NCBI RefSeq assembly: GCF_013283785.1
Contig: NZ_JABCPZ010000116.1
Span: 1 to 32,634 of the forward strand
From: Nonomuraea antri
GTDB taxonomy: Bacteria > Actinomycetota > Actinomycetes > Streptosporangiales > Streptosporangiaceae
Reading direction: 5' to 3'
Length of the DNA stretch: 32,634 nucleotides
Both the position numbers and the translations under genes were made by a program. The notes beneath the pieces were generated by a model. The model ran no database searches and was not told the DNA's origin. It worked only from the letters and a program-made list of their open reading frames with translations. Positions 24,453 to 32,634 of the stretch are shown piece by piece. Position 1 is the first letter of the stretch. Every line of letters starts with the position of its first letter.

Positions 24453-26876
24453 GTGACGCTGCTCAGGCACAACCTCCCTGCCGAGCCCAACAGGTTCGTC
24501 GGCCGCGACCGCGATCTGACGGAGTTGTGCGCGTTGATCGACGAGGTCAGGCTGCTGACGCTGAGCGGCGTCGGCGGCACCGGTAAGACCCGGTGCGCCC
24601 TGCGGATCGCCGCGCGCGTGGTCGAGTCGTTCCCCGACGGGGTCTGGATCGTCGAGTTGTCCAGGCTGACCCGTTCCGACCTGCTCGTTCACGAGATCAC
24701 CACGGTGCTGGGGGTGCGCGAGGAAGGCGTGCGCCCGCTGCTCGACACGCTGCTCGACTTCGTCCGCGGCCGGCGGCTGCTGCTCGTGCTCGACAACTGC
24801 GAGCACCTGGTCGAGGCCTGCGCCCAACTGGCCGAGACCCTCCTGACCTGCTGCCCCGACCTGCGAATCCTGGTCACCAGCAGAGAGCCGCTGAAGATCG
24901 CCAGCGAGCTGGTCTGGCGCGTGCCCCCGCTCGCGCTGCCCGGCCCCGGCCAGGCGATCGAGCAGGCCGAGTCGGTCCAGCTCTTCCTGGAGCGGGCGCG
25001 TTCCGCCGGTTCCGGGCTGACCGTGACCACCGACAACGCCCGCGACATCGCCCGGCTGTGCCGCGACCTCGACGGGCTGCCGCTGGCGCTGGAGCTGGCC
25101 GCGGCCAGGACCGTGGCGATGTCACCCGGCCAGATCTCCGCCCGGGTCAAGGACAACTTCCGCGTGCTCAACGCCAGCGCGCGCACCGCGCCGGCCCGCC
25201 AGCGCACCCTGCTGGCCACCATGCAGTGGAGTCACGACCTGCTCTCCGCGCCGGAGCAGGTGCTCTTCCGCCGGCTGGCCGTCTTCAGCGGGCCGTTCAC
25301 GCTCGACCTGGCCGAGTCCGTCTGCGCGGGCGCCGCCCTGCCCCGGGCCCAGGTGCTGGACGTGCTCACCGACCTGGTCGACAAGTCGCTCGTCCAGTTC
25401 GACCAGGACAGCTCGTGCTACCGGTTACTGGAGTCGGTGCGGCAGTTCGCCGCCGAGCTGCTGGAGTCGGCCGGTGAGCGCGAGCGCATGCGCGACCAGC
25501 TCCTGCACGGCCTGGCCGACCTGGCGCAGCGCCACGGCGCGGACGTCTGGATCTCCCCCGACCTGCCCTGGGCCACGCGCTACGCCAGGGTGCTGGTGCT
25601 GCGCGACCTCGCCGGCAACGCCCGCGAGGCGCTGACCTGGGCGGTCACCACCCGCCAGACGGCGCAGGCGCTCCGGCTGGCCTGCGGCTACTTCCCCCTC
25701 TGGTACGGCTTCGGAGAGTTCGCCGAGGGCCGCCACTGGTACCGGACCCTGGTGGACCTGCCCGGCGCCGACGCGGTGCCCGACCTGGTGGCCGAGGCCG
25801 TGGTCCACTACGCGAACCTGGCCTTCGAGCAGCAGGACTCCGCCGCGGCCGAGGAGTGGGTCCAGCGCGCCCTGGCCCTGCGCGACCGGCTCGGCTCCGG
25901 CTTCACCGCCTCGTACCTGCTGGTGGTGGCCGGCATGTACGTCGGCACCCGCGGCGACCTGGCCAAGGCGGCCGAGTACGCCGAAGAGTCGCTGGAGCTG
26001 GCCACCCGCATCGGCAGCCCGTGGGCCGAGGGCCTGGCCCGGCTGCTGCAGGCCGGCGTGGCCGCGTTCAACGGGCACAAGCGGGAGGTGCTGACCAGGG
26101 GCGACGAGGCGGTGGCCGCGTTCGTCAAGTTCGGGCACGCCTGGGGCGTGTCCAAGGCGCACCTGGAGCTGGGCCGCTTCGCCGACTTCCTGGGCGATCT
26201 CGACGCCGCCCGCCGCCACCTGGAGGAGTGCGCGAACACCGCCGAAGAGCTCGACACCGGCCCGATCCTGGCCACCAGCCTGGGCCTGCTCGCGCTCGTC
26301 CTGGCCAGGCAGGGCGAGAGCGAACCGGCCCGCGAGCGGGTGACGCGGTGCGTGGCGCTGAGCCGGTCGATGGGGCAGCACCTGCCGGTCGTCACGGCGC
26401 TGGCGGCGCTGGCCGTGCTCGCCGAGGACCACGACGACCTGGAGCCGGCCGTCCAGCTCTGGGCGGCGGCCAAGGCGCTGGAGGAGTCGACCGGGCTGCC
26501 GGTCTGGTCGTCCGCGTCGCCCGAGCCGCTGCTGGCCCGCGCCAGGGCGCTGGTCGGCGAGGGCAAGGTGAGCCTGTGGTGGAGCCTGGGCAGCGGCATG
26601 ACGGCGGAGGAGGCCGTCCAGTACGGGCTCGACGGCGTGCGTCCGGCGCACAGCGCGCCGAAGCCGCCCTCGGGCCCGGGGGCGATACTCACGCCACGGG
26701 AGCGGGAGATCGTCGCGCTGATCAGCCGGGGCCTGTCGAACCGGGCGATCGGCGAGGAGTTGTTCATCAGCCCGGCGACGGCGGCGCGGCACGTGGCGAA
26801 CATCCTGCTCAAGCTGAACTTCGGCTCGCGGGCGCAGGTCGCCGCCTGGGCCGCGGAACACAACATCACCCAGTGA
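24453..26876 (+). CDS. LAL-type LuxR-family transcriptional regulator (NB-ARC/STAND + TPR + HTH)
   Basis: This 807-residue ATP-dependent regulator has a P-loop GVGGTGKT at 39-46, Walker B (LLLVLDNCEHL) near 113, the GLPLALELAA motif of NB-ARC-like ATPases, then a winged-helix-like stretch, about 350 residues of TPR-like helices, and a C-terminal LuxR HTH (about 746-800: LTPREREIVALISRGLSNRAIG...). Such proteins switch gene sets on in response to a ligand sensed by the ATPase/TPR part. GTG 24453 is chosen for AAGGA 5 nt upstream; the frame stays open far upstream but without gene-like sequence. Codon 325 (25425-25427) is TTA, so its synthesis may depend on the bldA leucyl-tRNA. Likely targets are local or its own promoter, but that is inference. 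Confidence 0.93.
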   Translation: MTLLRHNLPAEPNRFVGRDRDLTELCALIDEVRLLTLSGVGGTGKTRCALRIAARVVESFPDGVWIVELSRLTRSDLLVHEITTVLGVREEGVRPLLDTLLDFVRGRRLLLVLDNCEHLVEACAQLAETLLTCCPDLRILVTSREPLKIASELVWRVPPLALPGPGQAIEQAESVQLFLERARSAGSGLTVTTDNARDIARLCRDLDGLPLALELAAARTVAMSPGQISARVKDNFRVLNASARTAPARQRTLLATMQWSHDLLSAPEQVLFRRLAVFSGPFTLDLAESVCAGAALPRAQVLDVLTDLVDKSLVQFDQDSSCYRLLESVRQFAAELLESAGERERMRDQLLHGLADLAQRHGADVWISPDLPWATRYARVLVLRDLAGNAREALTWAVTTRQTAQALRLACGYFPLWYGFGEFAEGRHWYRTLVDLPGADAVPDLVAEAVVHYANLAFEQQDSAAAEEWVQRALALRDRLGSGFTASYLLVVAGMYVGTRGDLAKAAEYAEESLELATRIGSPWAEGLARLLQAGVAAFNGHKREVLTRGDEAVAAFVKFGHAWGVSKAHLELGRFADFLGDLDAARRHLEECANTAEELDTGPILATSLGLLALVLARQGESEPARERVTRCVALSRSMGQHLPVVTALAALAVLAEDHDDLEPAVQLWAAAKALEESTGLPVWSSASPEPLLARARALVGEGKVSLWWSLGSGMTAEEAVQYGLDGVRPAHSAPKPPSGPGAILTPREREIVALISRGLSNRAIGEELFISPATAARHVANILLKLNFGSRAQVAAWAAEHNITQ

Positions 26877-26904
26877 CCGGCCGCCCCGCCGTGGGGCGGC
26901 CGGT
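26876..26904. terminator. Bidirectional terminator hairpin between the LuxR regulator and phospholipase genes
   Basis: A perfect 12-bp stem (accggccgcccc with its reverse complement) and 5-base loop starts at the last base of the regulator stop codon. It ends 8 bases before the phospholipase stop on the other strand, so it can serve both convergent genes. Confidence 0.85.
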
Positions 26905-26911
26905 TCGGGGG

Positions 26912-29776
26912 TCACCCGATGGGCTCGGTGCCCAGGCGGACGTTGTCGATGGCCCAGAACCAGTTGTTGCCCGCGTCGAACATGCGGAACCGCAGCGTGA
27001 TCGTCGTGGCTCCGGCGGGCACCGGGACCTCCTTGGCCACCAGCCGGTTCTTGGCGTCCGCGCCCTTGTTGTCGCTGCCGGTGGCCGAGCCGTCGTAGGT
27101 CAGCAGCACGCGTTCCTCGCCGGTGTCGAACACCGCCGTGACCGTGGCCCGCTGCGGGTTCTCCTGCCGGTAGTGGGAGTCGAAGCCGAGGTGCAGCACG
27201 CCGGTCCCGGCCGGGACGGGCACGGCGGGCGAGATCAGCGTCGAGTCGAACCTGCCCCGGCCCGAGGGGGCGCCCTTGTCGTCCCAGTCGTCGGGGTCGG
27301 CGACGGCCAGGATGCCCAGGCCGCGGGTGAAGTCGCCGCGTTCCTGGCCGCCGGTGGCCCACATGCGCTTGGTCATGAACGTCCAGCCCTGCAGGTCGCG
27401 GGTGCCCTGCGGCATGGCGGGGGCGTTGACGACGCGCCAGCCCGCCGGCGGCTCGGGCGTCCAGCCGACGAGCCCGGCGGCGGCGGGACGGTCGAGCGCC
27501 GGGCCGAGCCTCGGCTCCAGCGACTCGAAGTCCTCGCCCAGCAGGTAGCCGGTCAGCGGGAGGAACACCCGGGCGGACACCTCGCCCTCGGCCAGCACCA
27601 GCCGGTCGGCGGTGCGGCCGCGCACGACGGCCAGCACCCGGCGCGGCGTGGGGTCGGTGAGATCGGCGGGCGCGGTCAGCTCCCAGGTGGCCTGGACGCT
27701 CGCCCCCTCGGCCGCCGACTCCGGGGCGCGGTCCAGCTCCACGGCCGTCCAGCCCTCGGGGACGAGCAGCCGGGTCTCGATGCGTGAGACGTCGGCGGCC
27801 GCGGCGAGCGTGAGCGTCACCCTGGCCGGCCGGCCCGGGCGGACGCCGGGCTCGTCGATGGTGGCCGAGGCGGGGGCCAGCTTGAGCGTGGCGGTCAGCG
27901 CGTCGGGCAGGCCCATGGCCGGGTCGGTCACGCCCTGCGCGGGGCTCGGCGCCTTGCCGGCGTACCTGCGCAGGAAGAACGGGTCGTCGGAGACGCCGAC
28001 GGCCAGGTCGTACCAGCCGTCGGCGGGGGCGTCGAGCCGGAACTTGCGCTTGGCCCGGCCCTGGACGCGCTCCTCGCGCACGCCGCCGCCGTAGGCCAGG
28101 TCGCCGCAGGAGACCGTGCGCCGGGCGTGGTCCAGGTTGCGGACCTCGACGTGCCGCTCGTCGTCGAAGGCGACCTCGACGCCGTCGTCCGCGCCGCCTC
28201 TGAAGTGCCACAGCGAGCCGTTGGGTCCGTGCACGCGCAGGTCGTAGCCGGCCGCGCCGAACCGCCAGGCGTCCTGGAGTCGCTTGCCCGGCTCGACGGT
28301 GTAGAAGCGGGGCGGCACGCCGGGCTCGGGGTAGACCTGGAAGACCGCGGCCAGCATGCCGGTGTTGGCGAACGTCAGCGTGACCGTCACCCCGGCCACG
28401 GCCGGGGTGACGGTCAGCGCGTACGGCAGCGGCCGCTGGGTGCGCACCCCGCGCTGCTGACGCGGGAACGACTGCGGGTTCGGCACGGTGGGCGAGGGCT
28501 TCTTCTCCGAATCGAGCACCTTCCGCCGGTTGCCGGAGGTGTCGGGCACCTGCGGCCAGACCGGGTCCTGGCCGGAGAAGTCGAACACCGACATCAGGTC
28601 GCCGGTGACGGCCCGGCGCCACGGGCTGATGTTCGGCTCGGCCACGCCGAAGCGGCGCTCCAGGAAGCGCAGCGTGGAGGTGTGGTCGTAGACGGTGGAG
28701 TCGACCACGCCGCCTCTGCTCCAGGGCGAGACCACGAGCATCGGCACGCGGACGCCGAGCCCCATCGTGTGCGGCCCGGAGATCACGCTCTCGCCGTCGG
28801 GCAGGGTGTCGGACCAGGCGCCGTTCACCTTGTAGCGGCCCTCGTGGCTGACCACCCGGAAGTACGTGCTGCTGCCCTTGGCCACGCGCATGACCAGCTC
28901 GCCGTCGGTGGTGACGGTGCTGGCGCCGCGGCCGGCGCCGGGCGGGGGCACCGGCGGCAGGCAGTGGTCGAAGAAGCCGCCGTGCTCGTCGTAGTTGAGA
29001 ATGAACACGGTCTTGGCCCACACCTCGGGGTGGCGGGCGACGGCGTCCATGAGGCGGGCGGTCAGGTGCTCGCCGTCCGGCGGCGCCCAGCTCGCGTGCT
29101 CCGACAGCGCCTCGGGCGCGACGATCCACGACACCTGCGGCAGCCGGCCCGCCGCCACGTCGGCGGCGAACGCGGCCACCAGCGCGTCGCCCATGGCGTG
29201 GCCGTCGCCGCTGGTGCCGACCTTGGCCATGCCGCGGTCGTGCAGCGGCTCGCCCGGCCTGGCCTTCTGGTACGGCGCGAACCAGGCCAGCGCGTTGTCG
29301 TCGTAGTTGTCCTTGGCCTGGTAGGTCTTCCAGCTGATCCCGGCGGCCTGCAGCCGCTCGGGATAGGTGGTCCACTCGTAGTCGCCGGGGATGTAGCCGT
29401 TGTTGGTGACGGGCAGGTCGCGTACGGTGCCGCCGCTGGTGCCGGTCATGAAGTGGTCGCGGTTGGTGTTCGTGTTGCACTGCACCGACGCGTGATACTG
29501 GTCGCAGACGGTGAACAGGCTCGCCAGGGCGTGGTAGAACGGCATGTCGGCGGGCTCGTAGAAGCCCTGGCCGAGCCAGCCGCTGGAGCGCCTGGTCACG
29601 TAGCCGTCGCCGAGTCCCTCGTTCCACAGCGGGAGGGTGTCGACGTAGCCGAAGGCGGGCGCGCCCGAGCGGTAGGCCTTGGTGTGCGCGGCGTTCATGG
29701 AGAACGGCAGCGTGTAGCCCTCGGCCTTGGTGGGATCGGGCTGGTGGAAGATCGAGCGGCCGTTGACACCGCGCAC
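26912..29776 (-). pseudogene. Phosphocholine-type phospholipase C lacking its N-terminus
   Basis: The 954-codon frame matches bacterial PlcN/PlcH-type phospholipase C of the acid-phosphatase-like superfamily: FTVCDQYH, the TNTNRDHFMTG region, the metal-site motif D263-E264-H265 (DEHGGFFDH), two C-terminal DUF756-like beta domains, and a final beta-sandwich module with FDSHYRQENP. What is missing is the start. These enzymes begin with a twin-arginine signal and a catalytic ENRSFDHYFG motif. Here homology begins at LRGFGDRAAVRGVNG, just upstream of the first available start (GTG 29776), and the preceding 45 bases are AT-rich and unrelated. No ribosome site or promoter is apparent. It is therefore probably an inactive remnant of a 5' deletion, although the remaining 950 codons are uninterrupted, so the loss would be recent. 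Confidence 0.75.
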
Positions 29777-29853
29777 GGCGGCCCGGTCGCCGAAGCCGCG
29801 CAGATAACCGCCAACTATTGAGCAAATAACGTAGCTCTTGCCTGGTGAGGGAA

Positions 29854-29884
29854 CGCCCCTCCCCCGGGTTCCGGGGAAGGGGCG
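29854..29884 (-). terminator. Terminator hairpin after the S1 protease gene
   Basis: A 14-bp stem with one mismatch and a 3-base loop lies 17 bases downstream of the protease stop (minus strand). It separates the protease from the truncated phospholipase gene, which therefore is unlikely to be read from the protease promoter. Confidence 0.75.
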
Positions 29885-29901
29885 ATCGAGGGAGAGGCCG
29901 C

Positions 29902-31035
29902 TCAGCCCGTACGGAGTGTCAGCCCGTACGCCGAGAGGATCTCGTTGACCGGCTGGTGGTAGGTCGTACCGCCGGTGCTGCAGTTGCCCGAGCCGCCGGA
30001 GGTCACGCCCTGGGCCTGGTTGCCGCTGATGAACGAGCCGCCGGAGTCACCCGGCTGCGCGCAGGCGCTGGTGCGGGTCAGGCCGGTGACCGTGCCCTGC
30101 GAGTAACGCACGGTGGCGTTGTGCTGCTGGATGGTGCCGCAGCGCCAGCCGGTGGTGGAGCCGGAGCGGCAGATCGACGCGCCGACCGAGGCCTGGGTCG
30201 AGCCGCGCACGGTCACGTTCGCGCCGCCGGAGCCGCGCACGTACGGCGTGGGGGTGTTGCCGGGGGCCGACACCCACGCGTAGTCGTTGCCGGGGAACGA
30301 CGAGCCCGCGAAGGTGCCCGTCGGCTGCGTGGTCCTGGCGCCGGTGCGGCCGCAGTGGCCCGCGGTGACGAAGCCGGGAGTGGTGCCGCGGGTCACGGCG
30401 AAGCCGACGCTGCACCGGGACGAGCCGATGTAGTACGCCAGGCCGCCGATGATGTTGATGTACGGCTGGGGTGCCTCGGCGGTGACGCCGGTCCTGACGA
30501 CGGCGCGGTCGACGCCGGCCGCGTTCGCCAGGGCGTCGGCGGCCTCCTGGCGTCCGGCCAGGATGACGACGCTGTTGGTCGCGACGTCCACGTACCACAG
30601 GGCCGCGCCGGCCTTGGCCCGCTCCGGCGCCCGGTCCAGCCGGGACATGACGTCGTTGAGCTGGGCGAGCGTCCTGGGGACGACGACCGGCCGCGCACCC
30701 TGGGCCTGGATGGCGGGCACGCTCGCCGGGTCGGTGGTCGCCACCATGAGGGCGGAGGCGTCGGGGGTCAGCCAGGCCCCGCCGAAGGCGGTGCCGAGCG
30801 AGGAACTGAGCGTCGCCTCGGCGGCGGCGGCGCGCTGCTCGTTGGCCAGGCGGGTGAGCACCTGCTGCTCGGTGAGCCCCAGATCGCGCTCGAGGGCGTC
30901 GACCACACCAGGCGGAATCGGGGTGGCGGCGGCGGCCTGAGGTGCCGGGTCGGCGGCGGCAGGCGCGACGGGGAAGGACAGGCAGGCGGCCACCAGAGCG
31001 ACGCCCGCTGCCAGCACACAGCGTTTACTCGACAT
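29902..31035 (-). CDS. Secreted S1 (streptogrisin / alpha-lytic-type) serine protease with propeptide
   Basis: A 377-residue preproenzyme. The ATG at 31035 is preferred over GTG 31041 because AAGGAG lies 5 nt upstream and would overlap the GTG. A signal peptide (about 1-30, ending AAADPAP) is followed by an alpha-lytic-protease-type propeptide (to about 190) and the chymotrypsin-fold domain, which begins near YINIIGGLAYYIG. The triad is H227 (TAGHC), D251 (GNDYAWV) and S331 (QPGDSGGS). Cysteine pairs typical of streptogrisins are present, and there is no chitin-binding tail. The enzyme should be exported, fold with its propeptide and self-cleave to an extracellular protease. Confidence 0.95.
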   Translation of the reverse strand: MSSKRCVLAAGVALVAACLSFPVAPAAADPAPQAAAATPIPPGVVDALERDLGLTEQQVLTRLANEQRAAAAEATLSSSLGTAFGGAWLTPDASALMVATTDPASVPAIQAQGARPVVVPRTLAQLNDVMSRLDRAPERAKAGAALWYVDVATNSVVILAGRQEAADALANAAGVDRAVVRTGVTAEAPQPYINIIGGLAYYIGSSRCSVGFAVTRGTTPGFVTAGHCGRTGARTTQPTGTFAGSSFPGNDYAWVSAPGNTPTPYVRGSGGANVTVRGSTQASVGASICRSGSTTGWRCGTIQQHNATVRYSQGTVTGLTRTSACAQPGDSGGSFISGNQAQGVTSGGSGNCSTGGTTYHQPVNEILSAYGLTLRTG

Positions 31036-31152
31036 GTGCACTCCTTTGTGGGGGGTGCTGTCAAGTTAACGGCTGAGGCGGAGCCTGGCAGATATCAAAG
31101 AACCCTTATTTCGGAGTTATGAGTCGGCGTCCGAAACCAGGCTCCGCCGTCC

Positions 31153-32634
31153 CTAACATCGTCGTCCCAGGTGGGAGAGTGCGGTGTGGTAGGCGGGGTC
31201 GAGCCAGTAGTCGGAGTGCCAGCGCGCGGCGCCGAGCGGCCGGCCGGGACGGGGCGGGGGCGGGTCCCAGCAGAACCGGTCCACCGGGGGCCGCCCGTCG
31301 GGCGGGGACTTGGGCCCGAACGCGTCGGCGCAGCCGAACACCGGCCCGCCGATGGGGTCGCTGAGCCGGTACAGGTTCACCCAGTCGACGGTGTCACGCA
31401 CGGCGGTCAGGGCGCGGGTGCCGAAGTAGGCGGGGAAGAAGGCGGCGTACAGGCGGCGCAACGGCGAGCCGTGGGTGAGCATGCCGATGCGCGCGGTCAG
31501 CGACGGGTCGAGCTGGAGCACCAGGGCGGCGGCGATGACGCTGCCCTGACTGTGTCCTGACAACACCACCCGCTCCCCCGGGTCGTCGGCGAGCCTGCGC
31601 ACCCGGGCGATCAGCTCGGGGATGACGCGCTCGGTGTAGCAGGGCGGGGCGAGCGGGTGGATGGCGCGCGGCCAGAACGTGGAGACGTCCCAGAGGATGC
31701 CGATCGTCCTGCGCAGCCGGGAGTCGCTGTAGGCGCGGCGGCCGAGCAGGACCAGGCCGACCACCACCGCGGCCACCGCCCAGCCGCCGATCGTGGCCAG
31801 CATGCCCGCCACGCCTTCCTTCACCGAGCTGTCGGTGAAGCGGTAGATCGCGATGACGGCGGCGAGGCCGGCCAGCCCGACGCCGGTCAGCAGGCCGAGC
31901 GCGAGCCCGGCGCGGTCGGTGAGCGCGGCCAGCGCCCAGATCTCGGCCACCCGCTCGCTGCTGTCGCGGTAGTGCCCGGCGAGCTCGGACTCCAGCCGTT
32001 CGGCCGTGCGTCGCCTGATCAGCCAGAGGGCGCCGGCCACGCAGAGCGCGGCCAGCAGCAGGACGGGCACCAGGGCGGCGGCCCACCACAGCGGGTCCAT
32101 GAGGTAGAGCCGGCGATCGGTCGGCCCGGGATTGGCCGGGGATTCGGGAACGCCGAAAAAGGCGGCCGTCCAGAACATCACGCCGAGCGACAACACGCTC
32201 GCCGCGGCCGCCGCGACCATCAGCACGAACCAGCTCGCCATGCCGCCCAGCGCCCGCCTGTCGATGGGGTCTACGGGCGCGTGCGGCCGGTCCATGCGGG
32301 CCAGGACGGCGGTGGCCACCAGCAGGAACACGGCCAGCGCGAGCAGGAGCACGAAGTGCGCCGACGCGGCGCCGCTGCCGGGCAGCCGGCGGGCGGGCGG
32401 CGCGGGCAGGCCGGCCAGCAGCGCGACCAGGATCGTGACGAGGAAGACCGCGAGCGCGGCCACCCGCAACACCTGACAGGCGAACGTCAGCCCGGGCGGA
32501 TCGGCCCCAGGTGTCGTGTCGCCGGGCGACGTGTTGCCGGGCGATGTGTTGCCGGGCGATGTGTTGCCGGGGGGCGTGTTGTCGGCGGGCGTGTTGTCCG
32601 GAGGCGCGTTGCCGGCGGGCGGGGTGTCCGGGGG
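31153..32634 (-). CDS. Multi-spanning membrane protein with an alpha/beta-hydrolase Ser motif; N-terminus beyond the window
   Basis: The frame is open from the stop at 31153 to the right edge (493 codons seen), so the gene is partial at its 5' end. A GTG at 32472 could be an internal start but has no ribosome site, and coding-like repeats continue upstream of it. The edge-proximal 50 residues are Pro/Asn/Gly-rich pentapeptides (NTSPG type). Six hydrophobic helices follow, then a soluble domain of about 200 residues with SGHSQGS, the nucleophile elbow of lipase/esterase-type alpha/beta hydrolases. This Ser is residue 308 counted from GTG 32472. Later HGSPLRRLYAAFFP is consistent with a lipase-like fold. 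I do not recognise a characterised relative; the substrate and whether the hydrolase is active are unknown. Confidence 0.8.
   Translation of the reverse strand, partial: PPDTPPAGNAPPDNTPADNTPPGNTSPGNTSPGNTSPGDTTPGADPPGLTFACQVLRVAALAVFLVTILVALLAGLPAPPARRLPGSGAASAHFVLLLALAVFLLVATAVLARMDRPHAPVDPIDRRALGGMASWFVLMVAAAAASVLSLGVMFWTAAFFGVPESPANPGPTDRRLYLMDPLWWAAALVPVLLLAALCVAGALWLIRRRTAERLESELAGHYRDSSERVAEIWALAALTDRAGLALGLLTGVGLAGLAAVIAIYRFTDSSVKEGVAGMLATIGGWAVAAVVVGLVLLGRRAYSDSRLRRTIGILWDVSTFWPRAIHPLAPPCYTERVIPELIARVRRLADDPGERVVLSGHSQGSVIAAALVLQLDPSLTARIGMLTHGSPLRRLYAAFFPAYFGTRALTAVRDTVDWVNLYRLSDPIGGPVFGCADAFGPKSPPDGRPPVDRFCWDPPPPRPGRPLGAARWHSDYWLDPAYHTALSHLGRRC
32516..32634 (-). repeat. 15-bp tandem repeat encoding NTSPG-type pentapeptides
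   Basis: About eight 15-base units (consensus gtgttgccgggcgat on the plus strand) run from 32516 to the window edge, the first four nearly identical and the outer ones diverged. Read on the minus strand they give NTSPG, DNTPA, DNTPP and similar pentapeptides in the frame of the membrane protein. The array may continue past the window. Confidence 0.9.

Noticed and set aside
21399..26876. P450, adenylation domain and LAL regulator taken as a biosynthetic gene cluster
   Set aside because: The adenylation domain is broken, no synthase, tailoring set, carrier protein or exporter is present, and the neighbours are wall and scavenging genes.
25425..29825. A 1466-codon open frame on the minus strand spanning two genes
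   Set aside because: It crosses the LuxR-regulator and phospholipase genes, has low-complexity composition and no motif; it arises from GC bias at third positions. It also does not restore the missing phospholipase N-terminus.
32516..32634. Regular short repeats considered as a CRISPR array
   Set aside because: Units are 15 bp, directly adjacent without spacers, keep the reading frame and encode pentapeptides.

Overview
The window is 32.6 kb of very GC-rich DNA with GTG/ATG starts, dense short overlaps, several apparent leaderless starts and almost no TTA codons. With a LytR-CpsA-Psr protein, a streptogrisin-type protease, a LAL-type LuxR regulator and a second divergent EF-Tu, this points to a filamentous actinomycete. 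A Streptosporangiaceae (Nonomuraea-like) genus is my guess from gene style and is not proven. No rRNA, tRNA, CRISPR array, phage or intact insertion sequence was seen.

Layout. 36-1622: Na+/H+ antiporter. 1632-4946 (-): secreted GH84 beta-N-acetylglucosaminidase with discoidin modules. 5216-8796 (+): a coupled pair, a P-loop (STAND-like) ATPase and a membrane-anchored type I periplasmic-binding-protein-like protein with no ABC permease beside it. 8882-9982: enolase-superfamily N-acylamino acid racemase / o-succinylbenzoate synthase type. 9972-11267 (-): class C beta-lactamase-like serine hydrolase. 11499-12659: divergent EF-Tu (EF-Tu3 type). 12704-15490 (-): LacZ-type GH2 beta-galactosidase. 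15654-16579: compact three-gene operon of a 30-residue membrane peptide, an ECF sigma factor and a 95-residue cysteine-containing membrane protein. 16558-17706 (-): amidohydrolase. 17910-21302 (-): secreted phosphodiester glycosidase / calcineurin-like phosphoesterase fusion. 21399-22601: cytochrome P450. 22684-23604: LCP protein. 23695-24375: adenylation-domain remnant. 24453-26876: LAL/LuxR regulator. 26912-29776 (-): phospholipase C lacking its N-terminus. 29902-31035 (-): S1 protease. 31153 to the right edge (-): multi-TM protein with an alpha/beta-hydrolase Ser motif and a Pro/Asn-rich repeat N-terminus that runs off the window.

Theme. Much of the window encodes extracellular or envelope functions: scavenging of amino sugars, phosphodiesters, proteins and galactosides, plus wall assembly. 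These are interleaved with sensory or regulatory modules. It is not a recognisable biosynthetic gene cluster.

Most interesting points: the ATPase/anchored-receptor pair; the EF-Tu paralogue carrying changes at positions tied to kirromycin, pulvomycin and GE2270A resistance; the ECF operon built with two tiny membrane proteins; TTA (bldA-type) codons in only three genes; and two decayed genes (phospholipase C and adenylation domain).
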